Assembly: GCA_035771165.1 (NCBI GenBank)
Contig: JAWNZC010000445.1
Location: forward strand, 2,089,001-2,153,000
DNA length: 64,000 bases
Direction: 5' to 3'
Origin: Paragorgia papillata
Lineage: Eukaryota; Cnidaria; Anthozoa; Scleralcyonacea; Coralliidae
The notes beneath the pieces are model-generated. The model did not search any database. It saw only the letters and a program-made list of their open reading frames with translations, and was not told where the DNA came from. Made by a program: the position numbers and the translations under genes. Position 1 is the first letter of the stretch, and every line of letters begins with the position of its first letter. Below, one piece after another: positions 1-10,659 of this stretch.

Positions 1-1236
1 TTTTCCATTACAATTTCACATGTTAGACAAACTTAATATGCATTGTCAATTTCCTTTAATTTTTTTATTCTTTAGATCTGCTCAATTTGAGCACACTATT
101 CTGATAACAAATACCGGAGCAGATGTCTTGACAGTTGACACTTGACAAGACAACAGACGACTCAAACTAATGAAGCCTAGGCTCAAAACATCTTTAATTG
201 AATAGTTTGGTCGATAATACCATAGTTATTCTAAACATGGTTTGGAAACCCGGCAAACTTCAAAGCGGTCAACAATCAAGCTACGATTCATGTTGAAAGG
301 TACACGAAGGTGCACAAATCCTTTGTTTTAGGTTTATTAATATTTAAACAGTACGGTTGAGCGATTCAACCCAAACGTTGCTATTGGATGATTGCCTCGT
401 TATACAGAAAACACAATATGTTCAGTAACCGTGAAAGTGCACACATTTCCATAAACCTGAACAAAAACATAAAACAATGACTTTTGTTGAGCTTCCAAAC
501 CATGTTTCTATTAACTATGATAATACAGCCTGGTATTTTACGAGTTTTGGATGTATTTTTCCGAGCCTTAAAAGGGCGAGGAAAAATGCGAGAAACGAAA
601 TTAGAGAAACGAGTAAAATGCTCGGCCGTATTATCAGTCAAACTATTCAATGAGATATTTATTATATGACTGTTCAGTTAAAATACATCTGCAGTTTTAG
701 TTTATATTTGCCAGTTTGTTTGATTTTATGACTTTGAAACTGGTTGAACTGCATGGTATAGAAGTGTGCAATACGAATTTTAGTTTATAATCCTACCTGG
801 GAAGAGCTGCGTTCCATTGCCCATCATATATGGAAAAACAATACACCATTGTCATATAATTGACAAATTAAAAAATATAATTGTCGTGGATAAATATTTA
901 CAAGATTCAAAATATTGTTAACCATATATTGTGGACCAAGGTACTTTACAGACTTACTACTGACTTGCTTGATTTAAAGCTTATACAAAAGTGTCATGCT
1001 TCTATTTGAATTAAAGCAACTTCTTAATTTTTAAAGTTTGCATATTTTCTGTATAATTCTCAATGTACCAGGACAGTGCGTAGCGAAAAATGGAAAAGAT
1101 TGATTAAAACATTCTGTAATGCACTTGCAACAATAAAAAAGCCCTCTTTTCGCTGCAAGGTGCTAGAAAATTGCCTGGTGTGACAACACCATTTTTTATC
1201 TTGATACTCGGTATTACTAATAAAGCAGCTAATAAG
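1..1236. other. intergenic, contains a diverged dispersed repeat
   Basis: No convincing gene is seen here. Bases about 235-500 are a diverged copy of a dispersed repeat that recurs at about 20490-20730. Shared blocks include GGTGCACAAATC versus AGTGCACAAATC, GCTATTGGATGATTGC versus GCTATTGACTGATTGC, and GAACAAAAACATA in both. The short ORFs on both strands lie within the repeat and are not conserved between the two copies, so they are not called as genes. Confidence 0.5.
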
Positions 1237-1890
1237 CTAAACTACAATGCCCATTATGCCTTCAATGTCTTTGAGTTGAATCAAGAAATCTGATTTTGCA
1301 TAAGTTTCTTGTTTCCTTTTGAGCACACATTCATCAATGTTCAGCAAATTGTTTTCGCTTTCATCGTCGATGAGTTGCTCAGCGTTGCTATCGTTTGGCA
1401 GAATGTGAACAATTGTTGCCAAAAAGTATGAGAAACTCAAAAAGAAACCAGTACATAAAATTGAAAAATAGAATGCAAATAAGAGTTTGACTCTGAAAAG
1501 ATGAACAATTCCTTCGGTTTCCACAGCTTGGACAATATCTTTTATATTTTGTTCTTCTTCTTCTCTAAAGTCAGCCATATATAAGTTACGAACTGGAATA
1601 CACAAAATTAAGCCAGCCACTAATAATAACAGCGATATCGCGATAGACTTTATTTTGAACGCTGTGCTTTCATTGTTGTCTTGTACCACACTTTTCCTAC
1701 GGATTACTAGATCGTCAAGAAGCAGTTTGATTTGATTTCCAACTTTGACGACAAAAAGAGTTGTCACGATTATAAAGGCTAGAGAATGGATGACTGGAAC
1801 CACTTGACGACAAACTGTGCTGCAAGGAAACAAAGTGCACAAACCTAAAACAAATTCAACAAGAACGTATGAGTGAAATACACATGCCAT
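1237..1890 (-). CDS. uncharacterised multi-pass membrane protein (exon or intronless ORF)
   Basis: This is an open frame of 217 residues. Hydrophobic segments lie at about residues 8-22 (weak), 32-50, 82-100 and 136-163, so three or four membrane passes are likely. The segment between residues 105 and 130 is acidic (FREEEEQNIKDIV). The C-terminal tail from residue 165 is polar and acidic, and would be cytoplasmic in a receptor-like topology. The length and the alternation of hydrophobic and charged blocks are unlike the repeat-derived ORFs nearby, which is why it is kept. I do not recognise the family. It could be an intronless receptor-like gene, a single exon of a longer gene, or a decayed copy. 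The start is the first methionine in the frame and is not otherwise supported. Confidence 0.45.
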   Translation of the reverse strand: MACVFHSYVLVEFVLGLCTLFPCSTVCRQVVPVIHSLAFIIVTTLFVVKVGNQIKLLLDDLVIRRKSVVQDNNESTAFKIKSIAISLLLLVAGLILCIPVRNLYMADFREEEEQNIKDIVQAVETEGIVHLFRVKLLFAFYFSILCTGFFLSFSYFLATIVHILPNDSNAEQLIDDESENNLLNIDECVLKRKQETYAKSDFLIQLKDIEGIMGIVV

Positions 1891-2235
1891 GTGTATTTCG
1901 GATGCAGCTTTGCAATAATAAATTTGTCAGTTTGCTACTACTATAAGTACTCAGGAAAACGTTCCGGAACCCCAAACGGAGGAGAAGAATTGAATTAGTA
2001 ACCTTTTGAACAAGGTTGAGCTAGCCAGCATCAACGATGTTTCATTGTTCAGCCTGCATGATAACAATTTTGTCCCAACATTTTAATACTGTAATGATGT
2101 GGGGGTTTTTCAAACATAAAATTTTGTTTACTCCACATTTTTCTTTAAAAATTGAAAAAGATTTTCGTTATTGAAATATTTAGTCGAAATGTAATGTAAA
2201 GTTGCCGGGGAAATTCGCTAGGAAAATGCCCAAGA

Positions 2236-2650
2236 AAGTAATTGGTTTTATTGTCGATTTTAGTTCACTTTTCAACGCGCGGTTCGGAAGTTTGTTGCCA
2301 AGTATCAAATTACGTTTCTAAATTCAGAAGGTCATTAGGAAGTTCGATTTGATGTTCGAATGTTCGATTCGAAGTTCACATTTACGAAAAGTCGGAAAAC
2401 CTTCGGTCGACCAGATCTTCTTTTGATAAGATTTCTTTCGGAAAATATGTTGTTAATCATTCTGCAATTCCAAATTACCAACTGCATAGCCAAATAATGG
2501 CGCAAAGCTGAACTTCAAATCGAACATTCGAATTTCAAATCGAACTTCGTAATGAACATCTGAATTTAGAAACGTAATTTGATACTTGGCAACGAACTTC
2601 TGAACCGCGTGTTGAAAAGTGAGCTGAAATGGACAATAAGGCACTAATTG
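2236..2650. repeat. foldback element with GAAGTTCG-rich arms
   Basis: Inverted arms of about 110 bp enclose a spacer. The left arm contains TTTTCAACGCGCGGTTCGGA, and the right arm contains its complement with a few changes (CCGCGTGTTGAAAAGTGAG). The motif GAAGTTCG recurs here and in the foldbacks at about 25070-25165 and 50588-50800, which suggests one family. The ORF at 2453-2644 is part of this element. Confidence 0.75.
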
Positions 2651-2983
2651 ATCAGCTGTTGAAAAAGTATATCAACTGCATGACCAACAGTGTATTATAT
2701 ATAACACGACTACAGGCTTACAGCGGAAACTACGTATATACAAGGAATCTCTTAATTTAAACCTGAGGTTAATTTTAAGAACCGCGATGGCTAAAAGGGT
2801 CGAAATTACTCCTTCAAAAGAGTAGAAATATAAGACCCATTGAAGGAGTAGGCTCACAGGGCGTCGAAACGACTCTTGGAGGGGTGGTGAGGTTTATTTT
2901 AAATTATAAATTTCGTATCAAAATAACTTTTCCAACATCCAATTGCGTCACCAAGTAAATCGTGATGTTACCATTATACAATT

Positions 2984-3176
2984 ATAGCCTCCTTCGCAGA
3001 CGTTCTTAGGGTCGTTCGTTTAAACTTCGAATTACTCCCCACTAACGTCTGCTTACCCGAGCAATACATTCCATCCCCTTTGTGTATACGGTTAATAATG
3101 AACCAATGGGATTAGAGTATTGATCACTGCTAAATAACGACAGAGCGTACGAACGTCTGCGAAGAAGGCCACTATA
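2984..3176. mobile_element. MITE-like element, about 190 bp
   Basis: The terminal inverted repeats are GCCTCCTTCGCAGACGTTC on the left and GAACGTCTGCGAAGAAGGCC on the right, each next to a TATA-like flank. There is no coding capacity. It is non-autonomous and the superfamily is not determined. Confidence 0.7.
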
Positions 3177-3239
3177 CAAATGCCATTTCGTTTTATTCTT
3201 CTAAATCAATACTGATGCATGTTTGTTTGTTTATAGTGG

Positions 3240-3240
<1 letters not shown>

Positions 3241-3320
<80 letters not shown>
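3241..3320. repeat. (TA)n microsatellite
   Basis: An uninterrupted run of TA dinucleotides of about 80 bp. Translations across it (alternating Ile-Tyr) are artefacts. Confidence 0.95.
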
Positions 3321-3322
<2 letters not shown>

Positions 3323-3329
3323 ATATTTA

Positions 3330-3450
3330 TAAACCGCGCAGGAGGGCTTTATCGGATATAAAACACGAGGCGACAGCCGAGTGTTTTAGAGCCGATAAAG
3401 CCCGTACTGCAAGGTTTTTAAATGGCTTCTAAAAAGAATCACTTCATACG
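3330..3450. repeat. hairpin-forming dispersed repeat
   Basis: The segment contains GGGCTTTATCGG and its complement CCGATAAAGCCC about 45 bp apart, followed by CTGCAAGGTTTTTAAA. A related tail (CTGCAAGGTTTCTAAACGG) occurs at about 17560-17600, so this is a dispersed family. Confidence 0.5.
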
Positions 3451-3571
3451 TTCATTGGCGTAGTAATTTTGAAAATTAAGCTTATCTCAGCCGTTAAAAA
3501 CCAGCGAGAAACTTAGAGCGAGTCTATATCACATATATAGATCCGATACGCTCATGATTTTTCTATTTTAG

Positions 3572-3572
<1 letters not shown>

Positions 3573-3617
<45 letters not shown>
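3573..3617. repeat. (AT)n microsatellite
   Basis: An uninterrupted AT dinucleotide run of about 45 bp. Confidence 0.95.
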
Positions 3618-3619
<2 letters not shown>

Positions 3620-3721
3620 CGTCAATTTTAGTTTGTAGAATTTGGTGTAAATTTTTGTAAAACTGAATTACAATTGCTTTTACCGTATGACATGCATTTG
3701 TCCAACAGAAATATTTTCTCT

Positions 3722-3860
3722 CTGACGAAGGGCCTTCGCTCGAAACGTTAGATTCCTACGTTTTCTGTTTCGGCAGTATATCTAACCTTACTATATTTCG
3801 ATTGTTGTTTCTACACTGCCTACGCAGCACGCTACTTTTATTTCACTATTTAGAAATATT
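3722..3860 (+). repeat. dispersed repeat with a hammerhead-like core
   Basis: The segment begins CTGACGA, then a short G/C stem, then GAAAC, which is the order of the conserved strands of a hammerhead ribozyme (CUGANGA, stem II, GAAA). About 130 bp downstream of the core is shared with 51150-51280, including TTTCGGCAGTATATCTAACC and GTTTC.ACACTGCCTA. A further core copy is near 44005. Catalysis is not shown, and stem I is not obvious. Confidence 0.45.
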
Positions 3861-4095
3861 AAAAGCTTTTTTCTGTTTTGACATCTGTCTACGGTTTAAT
3901 AATAAATAGTTAATTCTTTCAAATCATTCTTTTTTACAGCATTCTTTCAAAGCTTTTTATAGAGAAGGGCTAGAGCTTTAATTATTTTATGGTATATAAT
4001 CATCAGTGGCGCGTGGTGCCCGAGACTCGATTAAGAAAGATTGACGTCTAATTGTTTCGTCACTTTTAGTCTCTATCGTAATTATTATACAAACA

Positions 4096-4452
4096 TCAAA
4101 AACTTCGTTTACCTTTTGTTATCTTGATTTGAGTGACCAGAATGGATTTTTGTCGTGTGGTGAAACGTGTGTAATCTTTTCTCCTTGTAATGGAATCTTT
4201 TCTCCTTGTAATGGAATCTTTTCTCCTTGTAATGGAATCTTTTTTCACTTTCGAAAACCTTCCTTGAAACCCAGCGTTGTCGAGTCTATTTTGAACGATC
4301 TCGTGATTGCTTACTACAACATTCACATCTACTCTCTCAAGTCCCACTTGGAGGATAGCACTAAGAAAATAAAACAGCCACACACATGCTATAGTTGCGG
4401 CAACCATCTTGAGTGTCTGCCGACGACTTTCATAACACGAATAACACATCAT
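4096..4452 (-). CDS. ORF with one membrane segment and a KDSITRR triplicate
   Basis: This is a 118-residue open frame. Residues about 10-37 (RQTLKMVAATIACVWLFYFL) resemble the sixth transmembrane helix and preceding basic loop of a rhodopsin-like GPCR. That resemblance is the only functional hint, and it comes from general shape rather than a search. No other GPCR helices are seen in the frame. Residues about 71-91 are three identical KDSITRR units, encoded by a perfect 21-bp triplication at about 4172-4236. The ORF may be an exon, or a decayed receptor fragment with a microsatellite-like expansion. The opposite strand is also open across the repeat, so coding is uncertain. Confidence 0.3.
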   Translation of the reverse strand: MMCYSCYESRRQTLKMVAATIACVWLFYFLSAILQVGLERVDVNVVVSNHEIVQNRLDNAGFQGRFSKVKKDSITRRKDSITRRKDSITRRKDYTRFTTRQKSILVTQIKITKGKRSF

Positions 4453-5201
4453 GAAAACTTTACAAATATTCTTGTAACGGAGTTGTGAAAATTTGGCGTC
4501 TGGTCTGTGGCGACTTTGGGCTTGTATAAAGGTATATTATGTTGCTTTGTAGACCAGTGTTAATGGGGCGTATGCAAATGTTATATTGTTTTTACAAAAG
4601 CGGTCTACGATGCATAGCGACAAAAACAAAGGGTTATACAATGAACTTTGGTTTTATGTCTTGTAGAAGTAATTAAATTACTAATAACTGCGGTAAGACG
4701 ATATTAATTGCTATTTCGTGATCGCGTTTATCACGCACTCTTCTCTGTTTAGACTAGGCACGAAGATTTTCTGCATTTTCTTCACATAGTATAATCTTTA
4801 TACACTTATCTAGTAAATCGTTTCTGTTCTACCTGTCTTTTGTACACTTCTATTTCCCAGATCTGCTCAGCTATGATTTACTGACCTTAAGTTACTGTAT
4901 TTAAAAGAAACCATGGATCAGCACATCGTATATTACATGCTTTATGTATTTTGTAAGACCATTAAAAACAACCATATTATCAGGGATAATAGAGTAACGC
5001 CTATATAAGTAAACTAACAGCTTGTGCCGTTCCTTGCCACAACGTTGTCTTGAAAACGTGAAAACGCTTAAAGCTTTGTTTTGGTTGAAAAATACTATTG
5101 TACGTTGGTCGTCGTGACGTTCACGTTTAGACTTGCCACAAGTCGACTGCTTTGTTGTTTTATTCAAGACACAGCCAACAAACCGCAGCGAGAAGGCGAG
5201 A

Positions 5202-5309
5202 ATGAGCGACGAAGTTGCGAGCAGTCCTCCCTCCGACAAAAAAAGCGGAGCGGGCTCCGACAATAAAAACGGACTTTGGGAAAGTCTAGTTCGCGTTGTG
5301 CTTGCTTAA
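5202..5309 (+). CDS. possible short first exon or small ORF
   Basis: A 35-codon frame starts MSDEVASSPPSDKKSGAGSD and ends in a hydrophobic stretch before TAA at 5307. The local sequence has higher GC and a purine-rich leader (GCGAGAAGGCGAGA) directly before the ATG, unlike the surrounding AT-rich DNA. It could be the start of a spliced gene whose donor I cannot place. No family is recognised and no downstream exon was found. Confidence 0.22.
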   Translation: MSDEVASSPPSDKKSGAGSDNKNGLWESLVRVVLA

Positions 5310-7457
5310 GATCCTTGCCTGCGGGCAGGCAGGCTGTTAAGGCCCCTAATATCTATACTGAACGCATATCAGTATAGAAGTAAAGTATTTGCATTTTGTT
5401 ATTCACTTTAAAGATGTTGCATATGTTGGCAACGTCATACAGTAAACCATATTAAAATTAATTATTGTGTTTTTTGTTGTTTTTTTGTATTTCGGCGATC
5501 AGGTATAATAAAGGCCTTGTTTAGTTATATAGTGCACTGCCACTGTTTCATCATGCTCGTACGTCGTAAGCCTTTCCTTGTACAACTTGGGTCGCCTACT
5601 TGCCTCAGGAAAATTGCTGGCATGCATTCACAGTTAATTTACTCTTTCGTGCATGCGATATATCTCATCTGGGGAAAATCGTCAGGTCTGGCGTTAACGT
5701 TACTCGTTAGAGAAAAAAAGGTTGTCTTACAACAACAATGCGCGTGAAACGGTTATAACAGAACTTGAAGATGAACAAACCAAAGTACCGAAAACAAAAC
5801 ATAAAGCTTATATAAAGTCATGCATGTATCCAACAGTCCGAAGGAGGAAGCACGGAGAGGACGTTTTCATGAAATGCCACACATCGTTACTTGTAATCCC
5901 AGTCGTATCACCTAATAAGTAATATTTCATAAACGAGTGGGAGTGTTTTACCAGGGGTTACAAACGCGAGAGGACAATGAAAATCACGAGGCCTTTGATC
6001 GAGTAATTTTCATTGTTCTCCAGTGTTTGTGAAACATGAGAGAATAATGAAAATCACGTGACTGCAGGCTGATGTTTTATACAAACACGAGAGAACATTG
6101 AAAATTACGAGGTATAATATATAGGCCGAGGGTTTTTTGTTCTTCTCAAGTGTTTGTAACCCCTGGTAAAACACGATACACGAGTTTATGAAATAGCTTC
6201 TCGAAACGTCAATTATATATAGTGAGGGACTTGGTGATATTGCATGGTGCATATTAGATTAGACAATGGTTTCACGTTGAATTTACAATTAAGAAATGTG
6301 TTAATAAACGGTTCTTTGTTTGTGCCGTTTATTGTCTGATTTCTTATTTATAAATTCAGTTAGCGCGACCTTTACCGGGTTTCAAAACTCGTACACATGA
6401 CCAAATATTTTTCTCTGATTGGCTAATTAGCTCATGAATTATTAATGATTTGAGAAGCTTATATAATATAGGAGTTTATAGTATAGTCTAACGGGAGAGT
6501 ATATCGGCCATGACTCAACGGGGTATATTTTTATTTGATCAATCACATAATGTTGAAACAACATTTATTATTAATTATTCTATTTATAGCTTAATCAAAA
6601 TGTTTTAATAAGAATAAAGTTACTTTTTTCTGCCATATATACTGATTTTAAATTAAAGAGAAAACGCGTACATTATTCATTATAATGACTTCACAGCTTC
6701 AAGATCGACACTATCATTTTCACACTCAATATCAACAAAAAGCACATGCAGCATTAGAATTTCAGCATGTTGGCAAGTAGTTTTCTTACTTCCTTGCTAT
6801 AGTTTCATCTTTTTCAGTTGTTTTAATCTCATATACTTCTTGGTGAGTTGATTCATCATTTCGACAGACACAACAGTAAAAGAACTCGACCATTCTCCAA
6901 CCAAACGATTTTCTCATCAGTTTCTTGTCATTCCTACTTTTTGCGAACTTGTTTTTCTTCTCTTCTTTCTTTTCTTTCTTTTTCTTACCACATTGTTTAT
7001 TTATCTTCTGTTCTGTTTTATCTTCTGTTCTGTTTTATCTTCTCTAATTTTCTCCTCATTCTTCTTTTTGTTTTTTTTCATCTTCTTTTCTTTTTTACTG
7101 TCTTTGTTTTGAGGATAAGAAGTCAATATTTCGTGGCAAGGGACAACAGACTTTTCATCTATGGCAAGTAAATTAAATATAAGAAGTGCATGTTAATACA
7201 TATGTACGTTTTACTTTAGATAACGTAACAATAGTCTTTTAGTTAAAATATACGATAATTTAGAATCATATGTTATTTGCTGTAAAAAAGAAGCTCTTTC
7301 AAGAGTGGAAGACGCGGGGGGAGCTGCTTCCCAATAATTTAGCAACGCTATAAAAATCGCCTATTAATATTTTTCTATACGTATTTTAAAAAATGCACCA
7401 GAGAGCACCTTAAAGTATTCCGATAGTTGATCCTAAAGTCACTAAAGTTAAACTTAC
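5310..7457. other. region without a supported gene
   Basis: Apart from the foldback at 5924-6195, this stretch holds short non-conserved ORFs (for example 5722-5922 and 6848-7171) and a CT-rich, T-rich tract near 6940-7100 (TCTTTCTTTTC-like). None has splice signals or composition that support a gene. The last bases, 7452-7457, form the donor end of the repeat-protein exon described next. Confidence 0.5.
5924..6195. mobile_element. MITE-like element, about 270 bp
   Basis: Long inverted ends begin ATTTCATAAACGAGTG, with an inner part TTTTACCAGGGGTTACAAAC. The right end carries GTTTGTAACCCCTGGTAAAA and CGAGTTTATGAAAT. The interior has several degenerate copies of ACGAGAGAACAATGAAAATCACG. It is non-coding. 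Confidence 0.75.
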
Positions 7458-10395
7458 CTTGACAATTATTGAGAATTTCCAACTCGATACAATTTCCGTT
7501 AATACCATTGATATTGGACGGGCTAGTCGCATAAAGATCATCTGCAGATTTACTTTGTTTGTAGTTATTACCCGGATCGCTGACTTTGGTCAAATCTTCA
7601 GCATCAGACTCTTCCTCATTAGGTTGACCCCCGGCTTGGGCCAACCATTGAGCAAGATGCTCTTCTCCGCCACAAGGTAGATCTCTGACTGTTTTCCACG
7701 ATTTATCAGGAGTCTTCTTGTTGTCTAGTAGTTCATGACCTTGTAAATCATCGGATGCACCCGGCTGTACTGCAATAGACGATTCAGTGGCAGGTAGGCA
7801 ATCCAGCTTGTTCCATATATGCTGAAAAGTCCTTTCTTCAGAGGCTGAAACATCGATCTTGTTGGAAACTTTATGAAGAGGCTCATCTGTAAAGGTTAGA
7901 ACACTGCCTTTCTTCCACCATCTGGGAAGAGACACTTTGTTGGTAAGTGGAAGTCCGGCACTCTTCCACACGTCATCAAAGGTCTCTTCTCGGAGTGGTG
8001 AAACATTGTCAACGCTCTGCCTATTAAGATGGGTCTCTTCATCGGAAACTGTTGTTTTGAGAGATGTTTTAATTGGAAAACGTGGTTCATCAACATGGAT
8101 ATTGTTTAGTTCGACAGGACATTTGGTGTCCACAACATGCTGAAGTTCTGCGTTGGTTGGCGCGACAGGACAATTGGTGTCAACAACTGGCTGAAGTTCT
8201 GCGTTGGTTGGCGCGACAGGACAATTGGTGTCAACAACAGGCTGAAGTTCTGCGTTGGTTGACGCCACAGGACAATTGGTGTCAACAACAGCCTGGAGTT
8301 CTGTGTTGTTTGGCGCGACAGGACAATTGATGTCAACAACAGGTTGAAGTTCTGCGTTGCTTGGCGCGACAGGACAATTGGTGTCAACGGCAGGCTGAAG
8401 TTCTGCGTTGGTTTGTGCGACTGGACAATTGATGTCGACAACAGTCTGAAGTTCCGCGTTGGTTGACGCGACAGGAGAATTAGTGTAAACAACAGGCTGA
8501 AGTTCTGCGTTGGTTGACGCGACAGGAAAATTTGTGTTAACAACAGGCTGAAGTTCCACGTTGGTTTGTGCGATAGGACAATTGGTGTCAACAACAGGCT
8601 GAAGTTCTGCGTTGGATTGTGCGACAGGACAATTGGTGTCAACAACAGGCTGAAGTTCTGCGTTGGTTGACGCGACAGGATAATTGGTGTCAACAACAGT
8701 CTGAAGTTCCGCGTTGGTTAGTCCAACAGGACAACTGATGTCCACAAAAGGCTGAAGTTCTATGTTGGTAAGTTTGACAGGATATTTGGTGTCCGCAACA
8801 GGCTGAAGTTCTGCGTTGGTTGGCGCGACAGGGAAATTGGTGTCAACAACAGGCTGAAGTTCTGCGTTGGTTGGCGTGACAGGACAATTGGTGTCAACAA
8901 CAGCCTGGAGTTCTGTGTTGTTTGGCGCGACAGCACAATTGATGTCAACAACAGGCTGAAGTTCTGCGTTGCTTGGCGCGACGACAGGACAATTGGTGTC
9001 AACAACAGGCTGAAGTTCCACGTTGGTTTGTGCGACAGGACAATTGGTGTCAACAACAGGCTGAAGTTCTGCGTTGGTTGGCGCGATAGGACAATTGGTG
9101 TCAACAACAGCCTGGAGTTCTGTGTTACTTGGCGCGACAGGACAATTGATGTCAACAACAGGTTGAAGTTCTGCGTTGCTTGGTGCGACAGGACAATTGG
9201 TGCCAACGGCAGGCTGAAGTTCTGCGTTGGTTTGTGCGACTGGACAATTGATGTCGACAACAGTCTGAAGTTCCGCGTTGGCTGACGCGACAGGAGAATT
9301 AGCGTAAACAACAGTCTGAAGTTCCGCGTTGGTTGACGCGACAGGAGAATTAGTGTAAACAACAGGTTGAAGTTCTGCGTTGGTTTGTGCGACAGGACAA
9401 TTGGTGTTAACAACAGGCTGAAGTTCTGCGTTGGTTGACGCGACAGGACAATTGGTGTCAACAACAGGCTGAAGTTCTGCGTTGGTTTGTGCGACAGGAC
9501 AATTGGTGTCAACAACAGGCTGAAGTTCTGCGTTGGTTGACGCGACAGGACAATTGGTGTCAACAACAGTCTGAAGTTCCGCGTTGGTTAGTCCAACAGG
9601 ACAACTGATGTCCACAAAAGGCTGAAGTTCTATGTTGGTAAGTTTGACAGGATATTTGGTGTCCGCAACAGGCTGAAGTTCTGCGTTGGTTGGCGCGACA
9701 GGGAAATTGGTGTCAACAACAGGCTGAAGTTCTGCGTTGGTTGGCGCGACAGGACAATTGATGTCAACAACAGGCTGGAGTTCTGCGTTGGTTGGCGCGA
9801 CAGCACAATTGGTGTCAACAACAGCCTGGAGTTCTGTGTTGTTTGGCGCGACGACAGGACAATTGGTGTCAACAACAGGATGAAGTTCTGCGTTGGTTTG
9901 TGCGACAGGACAATTGGTGTCAACAACAGGCTGAAGTTCCGCGTTGGTTGACGCGACAGGACAATTGGAGTCAACAACAGCCTGGAGTTCTGTGTTGTTT
10001 GGCGCGACGACAGGACAATTGGTGTCAACAACAGGATGAAGTTTCGCGCTGGTTTGTGCGACAGGACAATGGGTGTCAACAACAGGCTGAAGTTCTGCGT
10101 TTGTTTGTGCGACAGGACAATTGGTGTCAAGAACAGGCTGACATTCAGCGTTGGATACCGCGACAGGACAATTGATGTCAACAACAGGCTGAAGTTCTGC
10201 GTTGGTTAGTCCAACAGGACAATTATTGGTGTCCTCACCAGGATGAAGATCTTTACTTGTCGGTTTAATATGACTATTATTAACCACATCAGGTTGAAGA
10301 TCGTCTTTTGTCACTTTGACAGATCTATTGTTATACCTATTAGGCTGGAAATCCTGTTCGTTCAGCAAATAATCATCAAAGATATTGTTTCCCAT
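7458..10395 (-). CDS. large tandem-repeat protein, main exon
   Basis: A single open frame of about 980 codons starts at MGNNIFDDYLL (10395). An upstream in-frame methionine at 10428 is possible, but the DNA before 10395 reads as a pyrimidine tract and TATAG, a splice-acceptor-like context. The exon ends at a consensus donor (CAAG|GTAAGT, GT at 7457-7456), so at least one downstream exon is expected. Residues about 45-760 are some 41 copies of a 17-residue unit, consensus NCPVAPTNAELQPVVDT, with one cysteine in most units; four units carry an extra residue. The N-terminal 45 residues contain two decayed units. The unique C-terminal 230 residues are acidic and hold two related blocks, REETFDDVWKSAGLPL and EERTFQHIWNKLDCLP. 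There is no signal peptide or membrane segment. The family is not recognised. A low-complexity, possibly disordered, structural or binding protein is an inference. Confidence 0.72.
8106..10240 (-). repeat. 51-bp coding minisatellite array
   Basis: About 41 units of 51 bp (a few are 54 bp) make up the central part of the repeat-protein exon. On the plus strand a typical unit contains GGACAATTGGTGTCAACAAC and GGCTGAAGTTCTGCGTTGG. Units 11-13 (NFPV, KYPV, SCPVGL) recur as units 28-30, so a block of about 17 units (roughly 0.87 kb) has been duplicated. The array stays open in the coding frame and, over long stretches, in other frames too. Confidence 0.9.
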
Positions 10396-10659
10396 CTCTA
10401 TAGTGTGAAAGAATAGTATTAATGACATGCTTCATAATGCATAATGTATACTAATTAATCATGTTAATATGCATAAACCAACTAGCTGATTATTACATAT
10501 ATCTTGCATTCTGATTGGCTAAGTTATTCACTATCTATTGGTGATATACGATTATAGTAACAAAAAAGTCGATTCAAAAATGCAAAACAATGGCAGAAAA
10601 CTTGTGTTTTGTCTAGGCTTCAGTTTGTTTCCTTAAAATAATATTTTGTGCCACTATAT

